Source: Bolinopsis microptera
Taxonomy: Eukaryota > Ctenophora > Tentaculata > Lobata > Bolinopsidae
Assembly: GCF_026151205.1 (NCBI RefSeq)
Contig: NC_087079.1
Location: forward strand, 9,910,635-9,974,634
Length of the DNA: 64,000 nucleotides
Direction of reading: 5' to 3'
The translations under genes and the position numbers were made by a program. The notes under the pieces are model-generated. The model worked only from the letters and a program-made list of their open reading frames with translations, ran no database searches and had not been told where the DNA came from. Below, in pieces: positions 34,901 through 46,900 of the stretch (position 1 is the first letter of the stretch; every line of letters starts with the position of its first letter).

Positions 34901-37900
34901 CCAAGCGTATTCTGGAAAGGGGATCACTCGCTCAAAGGGGATGAGTAAGAAGGAGCGAAGAAAGCCAGGCTGTAAGGGAACTGAAGAACTGCAGACATGA
35001 ACAGAGTGGGCACCAGGAGACGGTGCAGCCTCTCTGTTCTAAACTGAGTCTCCGTTCTTCGCAGCAGAGCCGAGTACACGTTCTGTCCGGATAGGTAGAA
35101 GAACATTGGCATGATTTAGGTATGCATAAATGCAGCAAACCAAAGTATATAATGGGGGGGGGGGGGGGGGTCAACCTCATTTTACCTCATGAGGCCAGCC
35201 AAAAAAGGCAAAATTGGGATGAGGTAAAATGAGGTAAAATGAGGTAAATAAATCTAGTTTTCTAAGCCTTTTTTTAGAGACAAAAAAGGTTTATTCGAAG
35301 TCATTATACTATAATTCGAGGCTGTGCATGGTCTCCCATGATATTTAATGGTTTATTAGGGGTGATGTGGTCCCTGGGAAGAGGCATTCCCAGTTTAACC
35401 TACTTACTCTCCAAACTTGGGGTAAATAAAACTTCGCATTATAATTATTATTTATGAAAAGAAAATTGAACATTTCAATTTCCATGATCCATTAGGATAT
35501 TGTTTATAGCACTTGCTAAGTTTTGTAAAGGAATTAGCAATAACTTTATTGTCACTTTGGCAGTTGCCAATTTATGGGGATATTTCCGCATTGCATGACA
35601 TGGACCATTTAAATAATATCTTAATTTGATATTGCGATTATCGAGTCACTCTGAAACAAATTGTGTCTAACTAGACCAAATGTAAACAACAGTTGTGCAT
35701 GGAACTGGATTGGATATCTACATGAATTTAGTCGAAATTGCATAGTGAAAGGTCATTTCATAATAAATTTCTCATATAAACTCATACTTCATACAATTCT
35801 AAGTTCTTATGTACATGTTCAATGTTCATGATTCGCTGTAGAATATAGGGCGGTTCACAAAACCACTTTTCGTTCAAATAATTAGATATCACCTCCAATT
35901 AGTTGCTCCATAGGGTCAGGAACAACCAAAAAAATGTTTGTGTCTCTACGGTTTCGTATAATACTGACTTGGGCCACGCCCATATTTTTCACCAATTTTT
36001 AACAGGTAAAATTGTCTAAATCGTCAATTTAGTCACGAAGGAGTATGGAAGGAGATCTAAATGTGTGCTCCTCTAATATAAACAGTAGCAAATGGTTAAC
36101 TTTAGTCGAGGTTTCAGGTCTCTACAATGTCGGGAAGTTCCTGCAGGAATTTTTGCATTGCGCTGAAGCGCAAGATCCACAGCGCTAAAAGCGAAGGTCG
36201 TAGAGACATGAGACCTTGACTAAAGTTAACCATTTCATACCATTGCTATGAGAGTATGCCACTTTCAGAGTCCTGAACACACTCCCATTATATCTCTTAA
36301 TCGTCAATTATATGAATTTTACCTGTTAAAATATATCATCTTTAACTGATATCAATTTAGTTTAACACTGTTAGTTTTAAAAAAGAACATAATACTTCAC
36401 ACCAAACTAACGCACAATATGGTAATATAAAAAAGGAAGGTTTTCCTTGGATTCCAAATTCAACTTTGATTATAATATCCTGGCACTGATTATCATTTCT
36501 CGATTGTAATCCATTTTCCAATGCAGTCAGCAAGTTCCAATTTAGGTAGACTAGGTTTTCGCATCTTCATATTATGTTCAGAAGCAGGCCAGAAGGGGTT
36601 GTTACCAGAGGAATATCTTCTTGGAACAAGGGAATTAATGAGGTCTTCATTTATTTGGGAAGTTGGTCGTTTAGCTCCGGACAGTCTATGCACGGTCCCT
36701 GCACGGTCCATGCAACAACAAGAGAACACTCCATGCACGGTTCCTGCACAATGAACACTTGATGCACGGTCCCTGCACGGTCAGTCCCTGCACACTCCCT
36801 GCACGGTATATGCACGGTCCCTGCACGGTCCCTGCACAGTAACATATGAACACTAGCCGGCTAGTAGCCACTTTTGTAACAACAGCTCCTCAACTTCACA
36901 TTACCAAACCGGCTACTAACCGGCACTTAAAAAGTGGTCACTACTAGCCGGCTAGTGACCACAAAGTGGCTACTAACCGGCTACTAGGCGGTCACTAGCC
37001 GGCGATTAGCTGAGCTCTAAAGCAGACCTACCGGCTACTAACCTACTAAGCAGACCTACTACGTAGGTCTACTTTAGAGCCAAGCTAATAGCCGGCTAGT
37101 GACCGGTTAGTAGCCGCAGGGAGTGTGCAGGGACTGACCGTGCAGAGACTGTGCATGGAGTGTTCTCTTGTTGTTGTATGGACCGTGCAGGGACCGTGCA
37201 TAGACTGTCCGGAGCTAAACGACCAACTTGCCATTTATTTCTTCATAACTCGTCACTGACAGTCCGGACAGGATGAGCATTGACGAGATCCACTGATTAC
37301 TTCATAGCTCGTCATTGAAAGGATCAGTATTAAATGAGGTCGAATGATTACTTCATAGCTCGTCACTAACTGGATCAGCATAACATGACTAACAACTAAC
37401 GAGGTCCAGTGATCTTTTGCTGATACGTCAAGACAATATCAGTAAATAGCTATAAATATCGAAAAAAATTAGCTTAGAAATTACAGAGTACAAATGCCTT
37501 CTTTACAACTAACTCTTTGGCCTCATCTTTTTAAATCACTCATTCCCTCTGAAACAAGATAATGCTTAGGACTAGGAGGAACTTAGTTAACTTCTTGTAT
37601 GATTCAGTAACAGGAAAATTCCTTAGTAAGCTAACATTCTTTTGCAGGATGTTACCACTTATCATATCTGTTATCCAGCATAATCCCACAACTAGACTCT
37701 CTTATTCTTGAGTCTTGACAATGACAGCAGCAATGTACACTATTTTGATGCTCGGTCCAGGTCTCCAAGAAAACCTTCCTTTTTATATTCTCATATTGTG
37801 TGTTAGTTTGGTGTGAAGTATTATTTTCTTTTTTTAAACTAACAGTGTTAAACTAAATTTATATCAGTTAAAGATGATATATTTTAACAGGTAAAATTCA

Positions 37901-40900
37901 TATAATTGACGATTAAGAGATATGGGAGTGTGTTCAGGACTCTGAAAGTGGCATACTCTCATAGCAATGGTATGAAATGGTTAACTTTAGTCAAGGTCTC
38001 ATGTCTCTACGACCTTCGCTTTTGGCGCTGTGAATCTTGCGCTTCAAGAGCAATACGCAAATTCCTGCAGGAACTTCCCGACATTGTAGAGACTTGAGAC
38101 CTCGAATAAAGTTAACCATTTCCTACTGTTTATATTAGAGGAGCACACATTTAGATCTCCTTCCATACTCCTTCGTGACTAAATTGACGATTTAGAGAAT
38201 TTTACCTGTTAAAAATTTGTGCCGAGATTTACCTCATTTTACCTCATGAGGCCAGCCAAAAAAGGCAAAATTGGGATGAGGTAAAATGAGGTAAAATGAG
38301 GTTGACCCCCCCCCCCCCTATAATAGTGAGAATTCCTAAGTTGTTATTCTCTGTCAAAGGAATCCAGGCATGTAAAAAATCTGGGACAAAGCGTAGAATA
38401 TAACTAGGAGAGATGACAGTGAATTGGTTTTCATCCGGCCCTTTATCTGTCTCCAAATCTTTATATGGAAACTTGAACCAATAATTTCCGAAAGGTATGT
38501 AGATCATACAGATGTGGGTAAAATAAACACAGTACGTTAAAAATATCATGATTTCATCAATATACAATATCAGCTCTACTTCCTAGATCAATATCCACAG
38601 GCTGTTTCTCTGACGTGGTCGTCTTGTCCGAATCTAGCGTGGCTTCTTCAGCGATGTTCTTGGGCGAACTTGGGTTGTTGCTTTCTTCCAGACATAATCT
38701 TCTGGACATATTCTATAACTGCATGACATGTTATTTACTTTATTTGAAATATAGTTGAAATATAGACCACACCCGGGACTCCACTGTCACAACAATTAAA
38801 CCGCGTATCAGTTATCGCTGGTCGATCTAAAAAACCTTTAACTACATTATTTCGTCAGAGTTTTGTCGACACTATAAAAACACGAATTCAAATGTTTTTT
38901 ACTCTCCAAACGACACTAAACTAAAAACAGCAACTAAACAGTCACACAAACGTGTCGAAGGAAGTAATGCAATAAAATACAATGATTAGTTATAGAGCGC
39001 GCTGATCTAGAGCCACTTAAGAACTAGTAAGTAGTATGAGTAGTAGACTATCTAAGTGGCGATATTATGTAAAGTTAGCTTTTGCTATTATCGTATTACA
39101 GTGTTCAAATCTGAAGAAAGACTGTATGAAATATATGATACTTAAAATATCCCGTGGCTATTGAATTTAATTTCAATGAAAATTAAATAATCTTACACAC
39201 GAAAATATGAACATAAGCCGTGAATAACGGCTGAGTGGAGAGAGCTATTCAGATTTGTAAGATCTGAAACCCTCCCAGATAAATTCGGTTCGACCTGCGA
39301 ACCCTCGGACAGGTTCATGAAGGACATCTTAAAAACAGGCGTGTTAGACTATGTCATGGACTGGGCTACTACAAAATCTCAGAGGCAACTCCAGCAGAAA
39401 TCAGCGGGGAAGAAGGGCTCCAAGATAAAAGGGGAGGCTAAACTGTCGGACGCTAAGGATGCTGGTACTGCTCGTAGTAAGGTACACTGTTTTAAGAGAT
39501 AGGATTTCTGATCCTGTCAGTTGCTTGTTTTCTTTCTTGAAATTAAGAAATGGTGTGCTGTTATACATAATCTAGTTGTATTGCAGAATGCAGATAATTA
39601 CAACATTGTATGATATAATTAGAATTGCAACTTTTCGAATCTTTTAAATATTATATACATTAGCAAATATTTCAGTTATAATTTTAACAGATTTTTGACA
39701 TTTTCTGTTTACCAGGACTGTACATTGATCCTAACCGAGGGAGATTCAGCTAAAACCCTAGCAATTGCCGGGTTAGGTGTGATTGGTAAGGACAAGTTCG
39801 GTGTCTTTCCACTCCGGGGCAAACTCCTTAACGTTAGGGAGGCTTCTCACAAACAGGTTTGTCGGAGGGTTACTTAATTCATTAATTTATTTATTTATCT
39901 GATAATTAATTTATTAATTCAATTTTTTTGTTCACATTTTATTTTCCGTGCAAGACTAAAAGTCTTTGAGATTTAAAATTGATTTTGACATGCAGGCAGC
40001 GAACTTTTTTTTGATTTATCACGTTGTCAGACTACTGAAATTGGGGTGCAGTTCTTTAATTAAAATATTATTTGTATATAACTTTATTTGTAAATTTGTC
40101 ATTAGAACTACCGGCACCGTCCGGACAACAAACAAATATTAGACCAAATCATGAGTGAAAAAAAAAGATGATATGTACCAATAACTATTAAAAGTTTATA
40201 AACACAATTTACGGCCATGAAACTGAAAGAAAAACTATTGAAATCGAAATTATCAGACACTCACTTATTTTATGAATTTCACATAGGGCCATTATCAAAT
40301 AAACACTAAAACACTAAAAGACCCAATATCATCATCTCAAAAGTTTCTCTCGCCTAGACACCTTCCACACAACCCCTTCCTAACGAGTCCAACAAATACC
40401 ACTCTGATAGAGTTGGTAGTGAGGATGTAAGCTAGCGGGGATATCCCCACCACAACCTGCAGAGTAGCGTAGAACAAATCAAACACCAGGGTCAGACTGT
40501 TGTTCTGTTCTAAACTCTCTGTCAGCTCCGTGCTGTACAACATCACAAAGGCCCAGGGGAGAGTGGTAGTTACAGTGATCAGGAGTGTGACTAGGATGGA
40601 CCAGGGGATGGTTGATCTCTCTGTTGCCTCCGTGTGATTTCCAGACTTCTCTGTCTTGATCTCTGAGGTGGAGGTGAGACATGACTCGGTGAGGCGTCTG
40701 TGAGACTTCCTGGCCCGCACTGCTATCTGGTAAATGTAGACGTAGAGCCCCACAGTTCCCATGATGGGAACACCGAACCCAACACAGAGGAGAACCCCGC
40801 TAAACACCCTACAAGAGGGTGTCTTCAGATCTCCGTAGCTGCAATACTCGTACTTATAAGTGGACCTCATCCTGGTCCCACACACTCCTATACTGGGTAA

Positions 40901-43900
40901 ACAAGCTATAAGACCAGCTATCACCACGGATATCACCAGTCCTATCACCTGGTTACGCATCTTCAGGTAGTGCATGTAACTTAGCGGTACCGTCACAAAG
41001 ATACTCCTCACAACAGTGATGATCAGGATACAATACCCTGGCAGAACCATCGCGAACGTTTGAAACACCAGTTTTACCGCACATCTCCGTTCAGACTCCC
41101 CCTGTCGGACTATCTCCAGCAACCAGGAAGAGGTAATGACGAGGAGGAGGAGGAGTTGGCAGACCAGGTAGAAGATAACTGAGAGGTAAAGGTCGGAGAG
41201 TTTCCTGAAGTGTTGGCTGGTAATGTGGAGGATTGTTGTGCTGAATAATATTAGGGAAATGTAGCTGGGGATGCAGACGCTGGAGCTGATCCAGAGGCCC
41301 ATTTTAAATGGATTTGGGTAATCGTAGATCATGGGTGTCTCCATCATTATAGGCGTCTCACTCTCCATCATATGTGTCTCCATTCTGAAGAGTTAGCGAC
41401 TTTTACCGCGTATTGAACTTCACATATCAAACATCTTTAAGAAACGTAAATGTTAATAACTAATCTACGAGACAAGTATGTAATGGCAGGAGAGGAAGTA
41501 TCATGTTATAATGGTGTGTAATACAGTGCTACTCTGATAGTACGGTTAAATGTCTTCTGGCGAGAACCAAAGCCGCCCAAGACGTAAACGCAACTAGTAA
41601 GGACTCCTCGAATCCTCTCAAGATATGAAGTCACATAATGTGTAGGAAAACAAGGTGCTGATTATGGTGTTTTACTCCTTTTATCTGACCCGCCATAGTT
41701 GTGAGACTGGTCACCGGTCAGTGAGGTTACTGGTAATGGCGGGTCGTTAAGAAATTGCTGATAATTGCAGGCATTATATATTTAACCGAACATGGTATTC
41801 AGAGCAAAGCGTTCCTACAGCTCATCTGTAAGGATGCTAATGATTTGGTGTGATAATATGTTCGAGAAATTAAATCACGTGTCTTTATTCATTTATTTGG
41901 GATAAAATATCTTATATATGTAGTTATGTTGCGCAAAACTATCAAAGATAAAAAGGTCTGAATAAGAAGCCTGAAATAAAGTCTCAACAGTATTTAAACT
42001 TACATTAAATCAGCTCTACTGTCGTTGTACAGCATTGGACGGGTAAAATATAAAACATGGACTGTTATTAAATGTGATTCTCAAAACGAATTGTAGCCCT
42101 CCAAGGAATGGGGACTAGTGACTTGTCCACTTATTGGTTTCTCTGTTTCTGATATAACCCCTAAATTATGCTCGCTCGTGCAGTAAATAACCCGTGGCAG
42201 GTGAACTTGTTTTTATATTAGTTGATATCATATTGTCGTATCCTCAGAAACGTGCACCGCAAAATAAAATCACCCTGCACCCACCCAGGCAACCTCACCT
42301 CCTCAGTTGAACACTCTCTTCCCTTTCAGATAATGGAGAACGCGGAGCTAACAAGTATGGTGAAGATACTGGGACTGAAGTACGGAAAGAAATACGAAAC
42401 ATCTGCTGATATCGCTACTATGAGATACGGCAAGATCATGATTATGGCGGATCAGGATGTGGTAAGATGACGTGCAGATTTTATTTAATCAGCAAAACGA
42501 TGCTATATTAATTTTCTTCTTCTAAAGCGAATTTGAATAAGCGTTTGAATTTATAGACAAATCTAGCTTGATCTTAAGCGTAATATCTATTGTCTGTTAT
42601 CTATAGTTACAGCTTAACTGACTTAGCTACATATTTACTGACTTAAAAACTACCGAAAGCTCATCACCAATTCTTAGAAAAAGTAACAAAATGAACTTGG
42701 CAGGACGGTTCCCACATCAAGGGTCTAATAATTAACTTTGTTCACCACAACTGGCCCAGTCTGCTGAAGATGAACTTTATTACTCAGTTCATCACTCCCA
42801 TCATTAGGGCGTCTTGTAAAGGTAACTTGCAATTTAGTAAAATATAGCTGTTTAGTTTCCTAATATTCTATTCATAGCAACTATCTTCCCGGGTCGTCTC
42901 AAAGTGTTTATTCGCTGCGTTGTCCTGCTTGGGTGTTTTTGAAATCACAATTTTCCTTGGCGACTGGAAATGGTATAAATTAAGATATCAGATTTGTAAT
43001 CGGAAATGTTTCAGGCAAACCCACTCATTCATTCTACTCCCTGCCCGAATTCAAAGAATGGAAAGATGAACAGACTAATATCAAACAGTGGAACATTAAA
43101 TACTACAAAGGTTTTTATTTTTCATCTTTACAGAAAGATGCAAATTATCATTATTATTTAAAACCACGAATCGCTACTCTTCAGAGAATTCTTGGAAAAT
43201 TTGGAACTGACAAATATTTTCTTTATCTTCTTTCAATCCAGGTCTCGGAACTTCAACTGGTCCTGAAGCGAAAGAATACTTTTCTGATATGGGTAGACAT
43301 AAGATAAGATTCAGGTAATTTGTGACCTGCTGCAGTACTCTTGCCTATGTCTAGTTTAATGGGGGGGGGGGGGGATTTTTTTTGTGAAACTTGGTTTCGA
43401 GATAGCAGTTGACTAACAAACTAGGACCGGTGACCGAACTTTTGAGGGGGTCCCAGACCCCAACCGCCAAACGGTGCCCGCGGGGCAGCCACGCCCATAT
43501 TTGGTCCAAATTAGGCCCAATTCAGCCAAATACCCTGAACATGCCCAAAATCCAGATTTTAGGTGCTCTACTTGTAGCTAGTGGTCCCCTGAACTCGTAT
43601 ATGAATTTTCGTCAAGATTGGACAAAAAATGACTGAGTTATGAGCCAAAAACCATATGACCATATTTGGGCATACGCACCAAATTTGATCGATTTTGGCC
43701 CATAAATTGGTCAAATATCAATATTTTTGAATGAAACCAACTTTATATAGAAGGTAAGCCTATACTACACATTATTTATGATTATCAGCTCAGTATCTAC
43801 CTAACTGTGGATTCTGTGTTCAAATAATCGCAAAAAAATGAATAAAATCGCCGATATCTCAGTTCACGATATTTGCAAATCTGATTTCGCTCAAAACAAT

Positions 43901-46900
43901 AGAACTCAATAGGGTTTCAATATTTTTTCATGAAATTTTCATAATCAACGTAGAATGGCATTTCAACCTTAAGTTTTGGACAGAATTTTGAGTTAGGCCT
44001 TTTTGCATTGCAAATTTTGGAATTTGGCCGCCAAATGCAATTCTACGTTGATTCTGAAAATTTCATGTAAAAATATTGAAGTATTTGGTTAAATTGGGCC
44101 TAATTTGGACCAAATATGGGCTTGGCTGCCCCGCGGGCACCGTTTGGCGGTTGGGGTCCGGGACCCCCTCAAAAGTTCGGTCACCGGTCCTAGTTTGTTG
44201 GTCAACTGTTATCTCGAAACCAAGTTTCACAAAACTTGGTTTAATGCTTCCATTTAAGCTATTCATTTTAAAGGTTCCATCATAGAATCTCAGGTTTAAG
44301 TATTTGATTTAAAGATTTTACTCACTAGATAAGACTCGTTTAATCTGAAAATGACTGCAAATATTCTCTCCCGTCAGGTATGTTGGAATGGAAGACGATC
44401 AGAAGATTCAGATGGCTTTTACTAAGAAGCAGGTTGAAGCTCGTAAGGATTGGCTTACTCAGGGAATGTTGGAGAGGAGAGAGCGGAGAGCAGCTGGTGA
44501 GTTTCTTAGTTAGTAACTCTAGTTACCAGCATGGTTACTAGCCTAGTTACTAACACAATTAGTAACCAAGTTACTGACTTAGTTGTTAACTTAATCACGT
44601 TGCTACCAACCAATACACTAACTTAACTATTAACTTAATGATTAACCTAGTTGCAAATAACTTATCAGAAGCTGATATAGTTCAACCCACTAAGTAACTA
44701 GACAACTAGCATACTACCCAGAACCCTTCCAACTACCAACTAATATACTAATTCCTAGGTGAGAGTGAACTGTATCTCTACCACAAAACTCAAACTGCTG
44801 TAACCTACACAGAGTTCATTGACAGAGAGTTGATTCTCTTCAGTAACTATGACAACGAGCGCAGTATTCCCTGTATTATGGACGGATTTAAACCTGCCCA
44901 GAGGAAGGTCATGTTTACCTGCTTTAAGAGGTGAGTTTTATTGATATCTCAAGATTATAGGTCAATTGTCGTACTAAGCTCTAGATTTCGCGACAATTGA
45001 CCCCAGTGTAATTACATAGGGGGTCAATTGTCGGGGGTCAATTGTCGCGGTACCATGTCAGACATTGTTGGTTGCTGTGAATTGTGATGACAGTGAATCT
45101 TTCTAACAATGTTTTGTGTTTCAGGAATCTCAAGAAGGAGATAAAAGTAGCGCAGTTGGTAGGAAGTGCCTCTGAAATATCAGGGTACCATCACGGTGAA
45201 CAGAGTCTTGCTGGCACTATTGTCAACCTCGCTCAAAACTTTGTGGGCTCTAACAATCTCAACCTTCTCGAACCAAATGGTACGTTTGATTTTAAACAAA
45301 AATCTTATGAAATGATTTTAGTTCAATATTACTGGTTTTTCTTTACTCCGTTGACCGTTTACCCGATGGTTGAAGTTTAGTTTGATAATGTATAGTATAC
45401 ATATATTATATAATAATTGAAATATTGTATACAATATTACTTTATGGAAACTTGAGACGTATACATTGTATACGTCTCAAGTTTCCATAAAGTAATATTG
45501 TCAAAACTGCTGTCCTACAGATGTTGAGTATATTGGTCAGAATGTTGCAGTTTAACATGTTTGTAACTTTATTAGTCCGTACATAATAATAAACTATTCC
45601 AGGGCAGTTTGGTACGCGACTAAGTGGAGGTAGCGATAGCGCGGCCCCTCGTTACATCTTTACGTGCTTATCTCCCCTTGCGCGGCTCTGCTTCCCCACA
45701 GTAGATGACAACATCCTCCAGTCCATCTGGGATGATAACAAGAAGGTGGAACCTGTCTGGTAGGTTGTTTTCCGTTAGTCTTATCAATCCCTTTTTTTAT
45801 TTCTGCCTCAGATTTTATGCTCCTGCTTATAGTATTACTATCGGACCTGAAGGTAGCAGACGTATGAATGATTAAGCTTGTGAATTTCAATATTACATAA
45901 AAACAAAATTAACAAGAATAATATTGATTTTATATTTCTATACTACTCCCACACTATTCTCATTTCTCAAACTAACTTTGTTCCAGGTACGCCCCTATAA
46001 TCCCCATGTGTCTAGTAAACGGTGGTCAAGGTATCGGTACTGGCTACTCCACCTTCATCCCCAACTTCTCCGTCAAGGAAATCATCGAGAACACCAAGCG
46101 GCTCATCAAGGGACAGGAGTACCAGGAGATGTATCCTTCATACCGGAATCATACCGGTCAAATGGTGAAAGTAGACGAGCAGAAGTATCTGAGCGTGGGT
46201 AAGATAATGAGGACAGCTAACTCCAAATTCCAGATCCTTGAACTGCCTGTTGGGACTTGGACTCAGAATTATATAGAGAAGCACATGATGCTGTTTGCGG
46301 AGGGGAACGAGAAGCTTCAGCCGATTTTCAAGGATTATTCGGATGATAACACGGATGAGATTGTTAAGTTCAACATTACAGGTAACTTGTAATGTTACAC
46401 ACTTGTTTACACTTAGTGCCGAGATCTTGTAATTGATGCTGACACATACTCGTGAAAACGGAGTACTTCTAAGCACACTTTGTTCTGACCGATTGCAGGG
46501 CACAATAAATTGATATCCTGCTATTAACAGCGGAACCAAGTGACATCAACAAATGGGAGAGAGAAGGAATTCACACCAAACTAAAGTTGACATCGGCCAT
46601 TAATCTGACCAACATGGTCATGCACGATCAGCACGGTGTTTTAAGAAAGTACGAATCTCCTAAAGAGGTCATGGAAGACTTCTATCCAGCCAGGTTATAT
46701 TTTAAACTGTTTTACACCGGAACTTCTGAAGGTTCAAATTTGTGATTTAGTGAACACGACAGAAGTTCTATATCTAAGATATTTTCAATAGGTAATAGGT
46801 ATACTAATGTGAACGAAAAAGATTACCGGGGTCAAGACTTGAACTTGCACACCTTGCGGCGTCTGACCCTTAATCAGAATTGTTAACGATGATATCTTGA

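Larger units (their letters stand above)
34212..38709 (-). pseudogene. Membrane acyltransferase (acyltransferase-3 type), split and frameshifted
   Basis: Read on the minus strand, the N-terminus begins MSRRLCLEESNNPSSPKN at 38709, shifts frame near 38585 into LILYIDEIMIFLTYCVYFTH and GNYWFKFPYKDLETDKGPD, and reaches RFVPDFLHAW. The family's next block, MPMFFYLSGQNVYSALLRR and RTERLHRLLVPTLF, is found only at 35112-34930, beyond the 3.2-kb foldback element at 35154-38318. Further shifts occur near 34925 and 34700 before LRGIGSWLFLMG and MPLYLIHQQFNVM, the usual C-terminal segment. The FFYLSG and H..MPLYLIHQ pattern resembles the bacterial glucan-modifying MdoC/OpgC-like branch of acyltransferase-3, multi-spanning membrane enzymes. 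I see at least three frame breaks plus the insertion; some could be short introns I cannot resolve. It is nested in topoisomerase II intron 9. Confidence 0.6.

Noticed and set aside
34908..34964. 57-bp intron in the acyltransferase
   Set aside because: A good acceptor (TTTCTTTCCCTAG) exists, but joining the only GT upstream gives the wrong frame and an early stop, so I treated the region as degraded.
38244..38340. Read-through of the acyltransferase frame into the foldback element
   Set aside because: The frame enters the G tract and terminal repeat; residues after NNNLGI do not resemble the family.
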